From assembly GCF_004799445.1 (NCBI RefSeq), contig NZ_SSNA01000128.1, positions 1 through 58,323 of the forward strand: a stretch of 58,323 bases of DNA, given 5' to 3'. Of this stretch, positions 1 to 7,708 are shown piece after piece. The stretch comes from Bradyrhizobium sp. (GTDB taxonomy: Bacteria > Pseudomonadota > Alphaproteobacteria > Rhizobiales > Xanthobacteraceae). Every line of letters begins with the position of its first letter. The first letter of the stretch is position 1. Below the pieces are notes generated by a model. The model made no database searches. It saw only the letters and a program-made list of their open reading frames with translations, and was not told where the DNA came from. The position numbers and the translations under genes were made by a program.

Positions 1-111
1 GAGCAATTAGGATATCAGGGAACTGTTAACCGATAATTTTGGTGACGGATGGCCGTCGAGTTAGCGGCCGGCGCAGCCGGCGTCAGCCCTCAGCCACGCA
101 CGCAACACCAA

Positions 112-327
112 CTATGCCGCGCGCCGCTTCTTCTGAGAGCGCTTCGCCTTGGGCTTGGGTGACTTGGCGGGCTCGCTACCCGCGACGCGACCGATTTCGC
201 CAAGCGACGCGCTCAAAACCTCTCGCTGGGCAGCCAGCCAATGAGTGTCTGCGTTTCCATCCTCACAATCGCTTTCGATCCACAGGTGGTAGGCGCGCTC
301 ACGGATTGCTTGTTCTATGTTCTGCAT
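112..327 (-). CDS. DUF2934-type small protein
   Basis: Seventy-one residues. The N-terminal half reads as the short helical DUF2934 pattern (IRERAYHLW near residues 8-16, HWLAAQREVL near 29-38). The tail from about residue 52 is Lys/Arg/Ala-rich (KPKAKRSQKKRRAA). An upstream in-frame start exists at 372, but the ATG at 327 has AGGAG nine bases before it, so I chose 327. The family is abundant in rhizobia and has no established function. The basic tail could bind nucleic acid, which is inference only. Confidence 0.7.
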   Translation of the reverse strand: MQNIEQAIRERAYHLWIESDCEDGNADTHWLAAQREVLSASLGEIGRVAGSEPAKSPKPKAKRSQKKRRAA

Positions 328-390
328 CTCGGGTTTCTCCTGTTCGTTGTTTTGTCGGAGCCTACCTCGCATGTTTCCTCACGGGAGAAA

Positions 391-414
391 GCCGGCGGGC
401 GCTACGCCGCCGGC
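391..414 (-). terminator. GC-rich hairpin upstream of DUF2934 gene
   Basis: Eight-base perfect arms (391-398 and 407-414) with an 8-base loop. Read on the minus strand it is followed by TTTCTCC, a weak U-tract. It lies 64 bases before the DUF2934 start and 268 bases after the end of the minus-strand gene at 682-1056, so it could end that transcript. The rest of 415-681 holds no gene I can support. Confidence 0.35.
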
Positions 415-681
415 TGTCCCGAGCTGGCTGCCGGCTCTCGCGCCCGGTTCCGCCGCTTCGTGAGCGAAAGCATCAACTTAGATGTTTAACAAATGGTTAA
501 ACTAGATAGTCGCGCCGCGGTTGTTTCTTCGATCACACGGCGCACGAAACAAACCCCCGCCGGACGAAGTCATTCTGTGGATTTGAAGACATATTCTGGC
601 AACGCACGCGCGCCACTATTGCTGCCAAGGGTTTAGCTGGTGGAGGCGATCGTGAAAAATGCACTTTTCTCGTATGAATTC

Positions 682-1056
682 CTAGCCATCGCCTATGTGG
701 GCGTCTTGCTGTTCGGCTATGGCGTCGTCGGACACGTTCTCGGTTGAAACGCTTGCATCAGTTTCATCTTGACGACCGGAGGCATCGATCAGCTTGACGA
801 TCTTCACCTCGCCGTAGAATTCAACGTCATTACCCGCGACGTTGTATGCCGCCTTCTCGGACGCGCGCGCCAATCGCACTTTGATGATAGGTGGCAGCGC
901 AACTCCGCTGCGCGGACCTTTCGACGATATCTCGTCCCAATGCAAATTGGGCCAGCCTCGGCAGATATCGTCAGCTTCCACGTGCCATCTTGCCTGAAAC
1001 GCAATTGTCGGAGTCCCATTGATCTCGACCGTGAAGGTGGAAAGAGAAAAGCTCAT
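682..1056 (-). CDS. hypothetical protein
   Basis: A 124-residue protein I do not recognise. Codon use looks like real coding sequence and the sequence is not low-complexity: MSFSLSTFTVEINGTPT at the front, a central WHVEADDICRGWPNLHWDEI segment with three tryptophans, then a mixed beta/alpha half and an acidic tail. No signal peptide or membrane segment is visible. No clear Shine-Dalgarno precedes the ATG at 1056, so the start is uncertain. It lies among other orphan genes on the accessory side of tRNA-Ser. Confidence 0.5.
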   Translation of the reverse strand: MSFSLSTFTVEINGTPTIAFQARWHVEADDICRGWPNLHWDEISSKGPRSGVALPPIIKVRLARASEKAAYNVAGNDVEFYGEVKIVKLIDASGRQDETDASVSTENVSDDAIAEQQDAHIGDG

Positions 1057-1129
1057 CGTAAATTAGCGCCACCAAAGTCGGAACTTTCCAACCATCGGGC
1101 GCCCTCTCTGAGTTCATCCGGTAGACCCA

Positions 1130-1372
1130 CTATTTGCTCCAGACCAACCTCAATTTTGGTTTGACTGTCTCGTCTAATTCAGCCCGCAGGCGATGCACGC
1201 GAGGGTCAGCGGACCTGTCCGCGCAAAGTCCGTACTGGCGAACCGACTGAGCAAGTGCCCTGCGCTCCGCCGCGGTCCGCGTCACCTTGGGGTCGGCAAG
1301 CCGAAGTACGATCGCACCCAGGCTGACCAACGCCTCGTCCAGCGCTCGATCGTGCTTTGCGACACCGTTCAT
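1130..1372 (-). CDS. small hypothetical protein
   Basis: Eighty residues, predicted mostly helical (DRALDEALVSLGAIVLRLADP, then AAERRALAQSVRQYG) with a basic C-terminus. AAGGAG lies about 12 bases before the ATG, which supports translation. No family is recognised. It may be co-transcribed with the unknown gene at 682-1056, 73 bases downstream on the same strand. Confidence 0.4.
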   Translation of the reverse strand: MNGVAKHDRALDEALVSLGAIVLRLADPKVTRTAAERRALAQSVRQYGLCADRSADPRVHRLRAELDETVKPKLRLVWSK

Positions 1373-1695
1373 AGTCCGCGCGCGCTCCTTCGAGCAGCTA
1401 ATGAGCGGCGGGAGAAGTGGTTCCGGTCGCGGAGCTGGTTTGGCTAACAGACCGTGACGAGGACCGCGCGGACAACCATTTCGCCGGCTGTGATCGGGCT
1501 TCCTACCAAAAGGTCGATGCCATCATTTTTCCCTTCCGCGACTTCGACGGCCCCGGATCAAAAGTTTCGGATATAGACGCACCAAGCGCATCGGAAGGTT
1601 TTCAACACCTACGACGGGATGTAGCTCCTTGCGGCTCAGTTCCCAAGGGATTGATAATTTGCGCGATCACGCCGATGCCGGTTTGATGCGGCGCT
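1373..1695. other. gene-free stretch
   Basis: About 320 bases between divergent small genes. Short open frames exist (for example plus-strand 1417-1686), but none has a ribosome site or a family-like sequence. It must contain the promoter of the minus-strand gene at 1130-1372 and probably that of the plus-strand gene at 1696. I could not pick out a convincing -35/-10 pair. Confidence 0.4.
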
Positions 1696-2109
1696 ATGAG
1701 CACCAAATCTCGGCAGAGCATCTACGGCGCCTCTATTCGAGCATCGGCCGAACGCGCGCGAGAAGCGCGCAAGGAGGCCGACCGGCTTGCCTGCGAGGCA
1801 TGGAACCAACGGATGCTCGGTTACAAAGGGCCCGCCCAACCTTCGCCTGCGCTGGGTGACGCGCTCAACGCAGGCTATCGCTATCTGGAAGTTCGCTGTC
1901 TGGGTTGCGATACCCACCAAACTGTCGCGCTAGATATCGTGCGGCGGCCGAAGACGACACCGATCCACGAACTGGAACGCTACATGCGTTGCAAGGATTG
2001 TTCGCAGGTTCGTGGATACCCCTACAAACGCAGCCATCTGGTGGCGCTTCGCCAGACCAAGATATCGGCGAGCGATCCGCCGTCGACGTGGTGGCCGGGC
2101 GAACGATAA
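1696..2109 (+). CDS. hypothetical protein with CxxC pairs
   Basis: A 137-residue protein. After a basic helical front (residues 1-50) it has a compact segment with two cysteine pairs, CLGCD near residues 69-73 and CKDC near 99-102, about 28 residues apart. This is consistent with a zinc ribbon. A basic stretch follows (YPYKRSHLVALR). I recall similar unnamed proteins as common in Bradyrhizobium accessory DNA, but I give no function. No strong ribosome site precedes the ATG. Confidence 0.6.
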   Translation: MSTKSRQSIYGASIRASAERAREARKEADRLACEAWNQRMLGYKGPAQPSPALGDALNAGYRYLEVRCLGCDTHQTVALDIVRRPKTTPIHELERYMRCKDCSQVRGYPYKRSHLVALRQTKISASDPPSTWWPGER

Positions 2110-2129
2110 GCCGGGGGCTAGAGAGCAAA

Positions 2130-2155
2130 AAAGCCCCGGACGATGCCGGGGCTTT
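2130..2155 (-). terminator. Rho-independent terminator of the outer-membrane gene
   Basis: Perfect 10-base arms, AAAGCCCCGG (2130-2139) and CCGGGGCTTT (2146-2155), with a 6-base loop. On the minus strand the stem runs into six T residues, a classic intrinsic terminator 22 bases after the stop of the outer-membrane protein gene. On the plus strand only TTT follows, so it may also weakly end the gene at 1696-2109. Confidence 0.85.
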
Positions 2156-2176
2156 CACGCTCATTTTCAGATCAAA

Positions 2177-2908
2177 TTAGTATCTGGCGACCACCGGTCC
2201 CCCGAACTTGTAGTTCAGGCGCACGGTGAAGAGATCGACATCCTCTTTGATATGGTCGGCGATAAGGAAGCCGGTGGCCGAATTTACGTCCCGGTTGCCC
2301 ATGAAAAGGTGATCGTACTCGAAGCCGAGCGACCAACTCGGAGCGAAGGCGTATTCGATGCCGGCGCCAACTGCGGCACCCCACCGGGTTTCGCTCGCAG
2401 TATCGATCCCGACAAGCGGCGGGAGGGTTGAAATCGCCGTGTACTTGTTGTCTGTGACCGCGGCACCACCCTTCACATAAAACAGCGTACGGTCCCAAGC
2501 GTAGCCGATCTGGCCGGTGAACAGGCCGAAGGCATCAATCTTGGTTTGGTTGGTTTGGCCGGCAAATTGCTGGCTGAGATTGCTACCCTTGAAATCAGCC
2601 CAGTTGCCCTGCGCTTCGAGACCGAAGACCCACGACGCCGTCTGCCAGCGATAGCCGATCTGTCCACCGACCGTTCCGCCCGACGCATCGTGGCTGCCTT
2701 CGTTGCCAAAGCCGTCCGCGTTCCAATTGATGCGGCTAGTGGCGCCGCCGCCGTTGATACCGATGTAGAAGCCACTCCAGTCGTAAGCGGCCTGGACGAA
2801 GGCTGGTGCCTTTGTATAGGTCCGAGCTGGCAGATCCGCGGCGGAGGCGATGTTGGACAGGCCGATCGAGACGATGGCAGTTGTTAGAAGAAGCTTTGTG
2901 TAGCGCAT
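2177..2908 (-). CDS. outer-membrane beta-barrel protein (Omp25/31-like)
   Basis: A 243-residue protein with a clear signal peptide (MRYTKLLLTTAIVSIGLSN..ASA, cleavage near residue 22-23). The Omp25/Omp31 hallmark WSGFYIGINGGG follows, then alternating amphipathic strands, and the end RLNYKFGGPVVARY. This fits an 8-stranded barrel of the porin-like family found in many copies in Bradyrhizobium. I chose the ATG at 2908 because it starts the signal peptide and has GGGGAA nine bases upstream. The longer frame to 3085 adds residues with no signal character. It probably stabilises the envelope or mediates surface contact. It is divergent from the SRAP gene and ends at a strong terminator. Confidence 0.85.
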   Translation of the reverse strand: MRYTKLLLTTAIVSIGLSNIASAADLPARTYTKAPAFVQAAYDWSGFYIGINGGGATSRINWNADGFGNEGSHDASGGTVGGQIGYRWQTASWVFGLEAQGNWADFKGSNLSQQFAGQTNQTKIDAFGLFTGQIGYAWDRTLFYVKGGAAVTDNKYTAISTLPPLVGIDTASETRWGAAVGAGIEYAFAPSWSLGFEYDHLFMGNRDVNSATGFLIADHIKEDVDLFTVRLNYKFGGPVVARY

Positions 2909-3077
2909 TGGATTTCCCCAGCTGATAGTTGAGGACCGTACAACTAGCCGACTTAAAAAAAGGTCACCCACGCACTGCGAGCCCTGTACGTTTCTTGTTG
3001 AGAGTTGCAAGAAAGGCACAGTTTTCAGGGCGCACCGGTATTCAGCAACTGTTCCTTGAAAATACGGGGGCATGTGC

Positions 3078-3740
3078 ATGTGCAATCTCTACAGCATCAC
3101 CACGAACCAGGCCGCCATCGCTGCGCTGTTTCGAGTGCTGAATAGCTATGTCGGCAACCTCCCGCCGATGCACGGGGTGTTCCCGGATTATCCGGCCCCG
3201 GTGGTGCGCAACGACGATACCTTTCGCGAAATGGTAATGATGCGGTGGGGGATGCCACCGCCGCCGAAATTCGGCGGCCCCCCGGTGACCAACATTCGCA
3301 ACACGTCGTCGCCGCATTGGCGTGGCTGGCTGAAGGCGGAGAGCCGGTGTCTAGTCCCGGCGAACAGTTTCTCCGAATATGCGCCGGAACCGAACCCGGA
3401 GACAGGCAAAAAGGACGTGGTTTGGTTCGCCCTTAACGAGAACAGGCCGCTATTCGCCTTTGCGGGCATCTGGACCGAATTCAAAGGTGACCGCGGCACG
3501 AAGTCTAAGCCGATCCCCGGACCGCACCTCGTTTACGGCTTCCTGACAACCGAACCGAACGGCGTTGTGGCTCCGATCCATCCAAAGGCGATGCCGGTGA
3601 TCCTAACGACGGACGAAGAGCGCGACGTCTGGATGCGGGCGCCGTGGGACGAGGCTAAGGCGCTGCAACGACCGCTGCCGGATGACGCGCTCAAGATCGT
3701 TGCGCGGGGAGCGGACAAAGAGGACCGTGTTGCGGCATAG
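3078..3740 (+). CDS. SOS response-associated peptidase (SRAP/HMCES/YedK)
   Basis: 220 residues. SRAP proteins crosslink to abasic sites in single-stranded DNA through Cys2, exposed when Met1 is removed. Two ATGs lie six bases apart (3072 and 3078). Only the second gives MCNLYS with Cys at position 2 and a normal family start, and GGGGG sits eight bases before it. Further family features are RWGMPP, the [13 protein letters not shown] segment carrying the active-site Glu, and [10 protein letters not shown] with the active-site His. It functions in the cytoplasm in abasic-site protection. The accessory location suggests a mobile or duplicated SRAP copy rather than the housekeeping one. Confidence 0.9.
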   Translation: MCNLYSITTNQAAIAALFRVLNSYVGNLPPMHGVFPDYPAPVVRNDDTFREMVMMRWGMPPPPKFGGPPVTNIRNTSSPHWRGWLKAESRCLVPANSFSEYAPEPNPETGKKDVVWFALNENRPLFAFAGIWTEFKGDRGTKSKPIPGPHLVYGFLTTEPNGVVAPIHPKAMPVILTTDEERDVWMRAPWDEAKALQRPLPDDALKIVARGADKEDRVAA

Positions 3741-3774
3741 GCTGCTTATACGCAGTTGAAAATTTGGTGGCGTC

Positions 3775-3945
3775 TCAGTTTGACGTTTTCCTACTGGCTA
3801 TCGCCTTCTCAACTTCATCGGCAAGTCCGTCCAAATGTTGCGCCAGCTTGGAGAACATTTCCCGCTTGGCCTTGTCTGTAGCGAGATCGGCGGTATGCCT
3901 AGAACGGGCTGGACGCCGAGGATCGTGCCCTACGGGGCGGATCAA
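3775..3945 (-). CDS. small helical protein or gene remnant
   Basis: An open frame of 56 residues if the TTG at 3945 is used. Its C-terminal 35 residues (ATDKAKREMFSKLAQHLDGL, then ADEVEKAIAS) look like genuine coding sequence: an amphipathic helical pair with a charge pattern I associate with small orphan rhizobial proteins. The front half is Arg-rich (RRPARSR) and there is no good ATG upstream, so this may be the 3' remnant of a longer gene. Its 5' end overlaps the start of the plus-strand gene at 3895 by about 50 bases. Confidence 0.4.
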   Translation of the reverse strand: MIRPVGHDPRRPARSRHTADLATDKAKREMFSKLAQHLDGLADEVEKAIASRKTSN

Positions 3946-4095
3946 ACGGTTTACCTAGTGATCGACCGCTTTGGCGGCCGTGGCACCGTTTACCGAAAGA
4001 CCGAAGTCGAGCGGACTGACCTCGAAACCATCATCGCCGACCTGATGTCAGGCCAATTCAACGACCCGATCCGCGTCGTCGCCAATAACCACTGA
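3895..4095 (+). CDS. small conserved hypothetical protein
   Basis: 66 residues, MPRTGWTPRIVPYG then a YLVIDRFG..GTVYRKTE segment and a helical part (LETIIADLMSGQF) ending in DPIRVVANNH. I recognise the pattern WTP-IVP---D--VYLV-D-FG---R-Y-E as a recurrent small Bradyrhizobium protein of unknown role. The frame extends upstream to 3835, but the family begins at the MPR start. The ribosome site is weak. No function can be given. Confidence 0.6.
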   Translation: MPRTGWTPRIVPYGADQTVYLVIDRFGGRGTVYRKTEVERTDLETIIADLMSGQFNDPIRVVANNH

Positions 4096-4159
4096 GCGGA
4101 TCGTGCATCCATCAAAGGGACAGCAAGTTCGTCTCGCTGGCCCCTTTGTCTTTCAACCC

Positions 4160-5713
4160 TTATTTCTCCGAGGGCAGCGGCGGCGCGCTCTCCGGCGAGC
4201 GGCGGAAATGCGTCGCCTGCTCGAACGAATAGGCCAGCGACAGCAGTTTTGCCTCGCTCCACGGCTTGCCGAGGATGTCCATGCCGACGGGGACGCCAAG
4301 CGGGGCGGTCTTGGTCGGCGCGGAGAACCCGGCCGGGACCGTGATCGCCGGGAAGCCGGTCACCGATGCCAGGATGCCGTTCCGGTCCGCCTGGTTGAGT
4401 TCGGTGACAGGTACCACGAGCCGCTTCTGCAAGGGATAGACCACGGCATCAATGTGGTTGTCGTCCATCACCTTGTCGAGGAGGGCGCGGGTCTTGGCGT
4501 CGCGATCGAGCCGGACCTCGTAGTCGGCCTCGGACAGGCCGTCCTTGAAGGAGACGGCGGATTTAAGGAAGCCTTCGAGGGTCGGGTGGTTGTAGTGTCC
4601 GCCCGCATAGATGGCGTCAACGGTCTTGGCAGGCGCGTTCGGGATGGTGGCAAGATAGCGGTCCATCACCGCCTTGAACTCGTACTTCTGCACGTCGTTC
4701 TGGGCGATGAGCTGGTCCGCGCCCAGCTCCGGCGCGTCAATGTCGATGAGGACGGCGCCAGCCTGCCTCATGGCCGAGATGGCGCGCTCCATCACCTCGT
4801 TGACTTCACTGTGCTCAGGCTTCGATCCGAACAACACGCGCAGCACCCCGATCCGCTTGCCTTTGAGCGCGTCAGCATCCAGTGCGGCGAGGTAGTCCTG
4901 GTGCGGGTGTTCCGCGGTCTGCGGATCGGCGGGATCGGCCGCCGCCATCGCCTGCAACATGGCGGCGGCATCGACGACGTGGCGGGCAAGAGGCCCGATG
5001 GCGTCCTGCGTGCTGGAAACCGGCATGATGCCGTTGAGGCTGAGGAGCCCGTGGGTTGGCCGCACGCCGACCAGCGCACTGGCCGAGGCGGGCGAGCGGA
5101 TGGAGTTGACCGTGTCGGAGCCGGTCCCGGCCATCGCCAGGTTGCTGGTCACAGCCACGGCGGTGCCGCCGCTCGAGCCGCCCGGGGTGCGCGTCAGGTC
5201 GTAGGCGTTCAGCGTCTGGCCGCCGAGCGAGCTCACCGTAGTGCCCGCCAGCGCGAACTCGTGCATGTTGGTTTTGGCCAGGATGATGGCGCCAGCCGAG
5301 CGCAGTAGCGCGACGACGAAGGCGTCCTTGCCAGGCTGCGCGAACTCCAGCGACAGGGAGCCGCCTGTGGTCGGCAGGTCGGTGGTATTGTAGTTGTCCT
5401 TGAGAACGACGGGCACGCAGTGCAGCGGGCCGAGCTTTCCGCCATGGGCGAAGCTGGTATCCAGGAGGTCGGCCGTGGCCAGCGCACTTCCGTTCAGGGT
5501 CAGGATGGCATTGAGCTTCGGTCCCTGTTTGTCATAGGCCGCGATGCGGTCGAAGTAAGTCTGGACGAGTTGGTGGCAGGTCAGGCGATGATCGCGGAAC
5601 GCCTGCTCGATCTCCGGAATCGTCGCCTCCTCAACCTTGAAGTCGGTGGCGAGGACGGGCGTGGCCACGGCTGCAAGGCAAGCGGCCATGGCAAGGATGT
5701 ACTTTTTCATCAT
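4160..5713 (-). CDS. exported amidase signature family hydrolase
   Basis: 517 residues. A signal peptide (MMKKYILAMAACLAAVATPV, cleavage after LA near residue 22) leads a full amidase-signature domain. The triad parts are visible: Lys in VVLKDN (about K105), the GGSSGG serine (about 180-181), and the nucleophile Ser in NSIR (about S204). The usual GG before the nucleophile (DTGGSIR) is DTVNSIR here, an oxyanion-hole variant that may mark a subfamily. The longer frame to 5905 adds a Pro/Arg-rich stretch without signal character, so I start at 5713. A periplasmic amide or peptide-amide hydrolase is likely; the substrate is unknown. The next gene in front is a broken frame. Confidence 0.88.
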   Translation of the reverse strand: MMKKYILAMAACLAAVATPVLATDFKVEEATIPEIEQAFRDHRLTCHQLVQTYFDRIAAYDKQGPKLNAILTLNGSALATADLLDTSFAHGGKLGPLHCVPVVLKDNYNTTDLPTTGGSLSLEFAQPGKDAFVVALLRSAGAIILAKTNMHEFALAGTTVSSLGGQTLNAYDLTRTPGGSSGGTAVAVTSNLAMAGTGSDTVNSIRSPASASALVGVRPTHGLLSLNGIMPVSSTQDAIGPLARHVVDAAAMLQAMAAADPADPQTAEHPHQDYLAALDADALKGKRIGVLRVLFGSKPEHSEVNEVMERAISAMRQAGAVLIDIDAPELGADQLIAQNDVQKYEFKAVMDRYLATIPNAPAKTVDAIYAGGHYNHPTLEGFLKSAVSFKDGLSEADYEVRLDRDAKTRALLDKVMDDNHIDAVVYPLQKRLVVPVTELNQADRNGILASVTGFPAITVPAGFSAPTKTAPLGVPVGMDILGKPWSEAKLLSLAYSFEQATHFRRSPESAPPLPSEK

Positions 5714-5797
5714 GTGTCTTTCGTAGAAAGCGTAACGGCACGACTGGAAAGGAGGTCCGGTGCGCCTCCCGAAGGGGTCTGGACGACGTGTCGGCAT

Positions 5798-6187
5798 ATG
5801 CAATCGCCGCGTGAACTGCAACAGTTGAAGCGCAAGGCCCAACTCGAAGAGGATAGGCGTAACCGTCAATTGCATATCGGGCGCGAAGAGCAGGAACGTC
5901 AGCAACAGATCGAACAGGCCAGAATTGATCGACTGCTCGGTGACGCAGAATCGTTGCGACAGGCGACGAATATCCGTGCCTATGTTGCTGCCGTGCAGGC
6001 GATTGTCGCAAACGAGACTGCGTCAATTTCGGCGGAAAAAATGGCAGGTTGGTCGGAAAGGGCGCTCGCTCAGGCCGACCGCATCGATCCCGTGAGAAGT
6101 CCCGTTTTATCGATACTTTTGACGAAAAAGACGACGCAAATTAAATGTGGGGCAAAATGTGGGGTGCCAGCGATACGATTAAGATAG
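5798..6187 (+). pseudogene. partial helical/coiled-coil gene next to tRNA-Ser
   Basis: An open frame of 129 residues from the ATG at 5798. The part up to IDPVRS is highly charged and helical (LKRKAQLEEDRRNRQ, REEQERQQQIEQARIDRLL, then ALAQADRIDPVRS). It resembles the C-terminus of longer rhizobial proteins that stop soon after the ADRIDPV motif. After IDPVRS the sequence changes to an unrelated tail (PVLSILLTKKTTQIKCG). I read this as a truncated gene whose ends were replaced, probably by recombination at the tRNA gene 30 bases further on. Its front overlaps no other gene. Confidence 0.5.
6143..6164 (+). repeat. tandem AAATGTGGGG repeat beside tRNA-Ser
   Basis: AAATGTGGGG occurs at 6143-6152 and again at 6155-6164, a 12-base period, 55 bases from the tRNA 3' end. 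Short direct repeats of this sort can be integrase arm-binding sites of an excised or decayed element. No integrase gene is present here, so the role is inference. Confidence 0.45.
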
Positions 6188-6218
6188 CATTGTAATATCA
6201 ACAACTTATATCAATAAA

Positions 6219-6308
6219 TGGCGGAAGGGGTGGGATTCGAACCCACGGTACCCTTGCAGGCACGCCGGTTTTCAAGACCGGTGCCTTAAACCACTCGGCC
6301 ACCCTTCC
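6219..6308 (-). tRNA. tRNA-Ser (anticodon UGA)
   Basis: 90 bases including an encoded CCA (TGG at 6219-6221 on the plus strand). The acceptor is GGAAGGG pairing with CCCTTCC. The anticodon loop is CTTGAAA (anticodon TGA) in a CCGGT/ACCGG stem. There is a long variable arm typical of tRNA-Ser, and the T-loop is GGTTCGAATCC. Its 3' end faces the accessory region at 1-6.2 kb, the usual side for integration of genomic islands. Confidence 0.97.
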
Positions 6309-6557
6309 GTGGTGCCCCTCATGAGCGAACGCGTGGCGGATTGCAAGGGAAGGCTGGAGGTGCCCCGCGCCCGGCGGGGGATCGACACCTCGCAAAAACG
6401 CAACGATTCGTTTACCACCCCGGCGCTGTCCCCATTTCCGCCGTGTTCAGGCTGCGGTATATTCATACATTGATGTGGAAGTGGGCTGCATCGGGGACGC
6501 GTGGCCGCCAAACGCATAAAATACCGCGTGGCCGGTGTGGAATGGTAATTGGGGCAG

Positions 6558-7493
6558 ATGGGGATTCGGCGGTCAAATCCGGTTTTCGGCGCGGCGCGCG
6601 GGGTTGCTGCCATGGCAGCATGCCTGGTTCTCGCCAATTGCGCCTCGTCGGGTATCGCCAGCCGGGTCGATCCCAAATATGGCGTTTCCTCAAGCCCGCG
6701 CGTGGTTGCCTTCGGTGAACCCGTGCCGAAAGGCGGGGGCACCTACCGCGTCGGCAAGCCCTACACCGTCGCAGGGCGGGTCTATGTCCCCGAGGAGGAT
6801 GTCAATTATCGCGAGGAGGGTTTGGCCTCCTGGTATGGTGACGATTTCCACGGCCGGCTGACCGCCAATGGCGAAGTGTTCGACATGGCCTCGCTGAGTG
6901 CCGCGCACCCCACGCTTCCCATGCCCTGCTATGCGCGCGTGACCAATCTCAGCAATGGCAAATCGCTGATCGTCCGCGTCAATGATCGCGGGCCCTATCA
7001 CGGCAACCGGTTGATGGACGTCTCCAGCAGGGCCGCCGAACTGCTCGAATTCAAGGGCAATGGCGTCGCGCGGGTGCGGGTCGAATATGTGGGCCGCGCG
7101 CCGCTCGAAGGTTCCGACGACCGCCAGCTCGTTGCAACGTTGCGCACCGGCGCGCCCGCGCCGTCGCCGTCACTGGTCCGGGTAGCGTCCGCCCGTCCGT
7201 TCGTTCCGGAAATCTCCTCGTCGGGGCGTCCGATCCGCGGCGAGGTTCCGCTGCCCGAGGGGAGACCCTATAGCCTCGGCAATACCTCGGCAGATCAGGC
7301 GTCGATCTCGGCGACCTCCGAGATGTCCGCATCCGCGCGCCCGCGTTCGAGCGGGCGGGTCTTGGAAAATTCGCGCGCGGTATCGTATGAGCCTGATGAC
7401 CGCTATTCCTCCGGTGTCGGAGCTGTCTCCGCCTATGCCCCGATCGAGCCCCAGGGGCCGCGCGAATTGCTGGCCGGCCGCGGGCTCTATTGA
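6558..7493 (+). CDS. rlpA: RlpA-type septal lytic transglycosylase lipoprotein
   Basis: 311 residues. A lipoprotein signal ends in LANC (lipidated Cys near 28). From about residue 86 a double-psi beta-barrel domain begins with GLASWYG and contains the catalytic-type VNDRGPY motif and the DVS..AAELL end. The C-terminal ~130 residues are low-complexity (Ser/Arg/Pro) with no SPOR domain, unlike Pseudomonas RlpA. The protein cleaves peptidoglycan glycan strands lacking stem peptides and is held at the outer membrane. The start is uncertain: the ATG at 6558 sits just after GGGGCAG, and a TTG at 6549 is the alternative. It stands alone between tRNA-Ser and the carboxypeptidase gene, whose job is related. 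Confidence 0.88.
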   Translation: MGIRRSNPVFGAARGVAAMAACLVLANCASSGIASRVDPKYGVSSSPRVVAFGEPVPKGGGTYRVGKPYTVAGRVYVPEEDVNYREEGLASWYGDDFHGRLTANGEVFDMASLSAAHPTLPMPCYARVTNLSNGKSLIVRVNDRGPYHGNRLMDVSSRAAELLEFKGNGVARVRVEYVGRAPLEGSDDRQLVATLRTGAPAPSPSLVRVASARPFVPEISSSGRPIRGEVPLPEGRPYSLGNTSADQASISATSEMSASARPRSSGRVLENSRAVSYEPDDRYSSGVGAVSAYAPIEPQGPRELLAGRGLY

Positions 7494-7708
7494 ACCACTC
7501 CGGCTGCCCGTCGGTTTCGATCGCGGAACAAGCCGCGAGGATCGCATCGCTTTTCCGCCTCGTTTGCCCGATTTTGTCGGGGGGATCCGCATCAGAGCGC
7601 GATCGGACCGTCTGGCCGGCCCCGTGCTCTGATCGGGCGGCCGCGGCGTGAAAAACCCGTGTTGTTCGTGGTACTTCCAACTGTTAGAACGCCGGTTCAG
7701 GGCACCCG

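Noticed and set aside
3072..3077. First of two ATGs as SRAP start
   Set aside because: It would put Met-Cys before the needed Met-Cys-Asn start; the family needs Cys at position 2, which the ATG at 3078 gives with a better-spaced ribosome site, though MCMC would also place a Cys at 2, so a minor doubt remains.
4103..5308. 401-residue plus-strand open frame opposite the amidase
   Set aside because: It is Arg/Gly/Asp-rich with no family pattern and is the mirror of a complete, motif-bearing amidase gene in GC-rich DNA.
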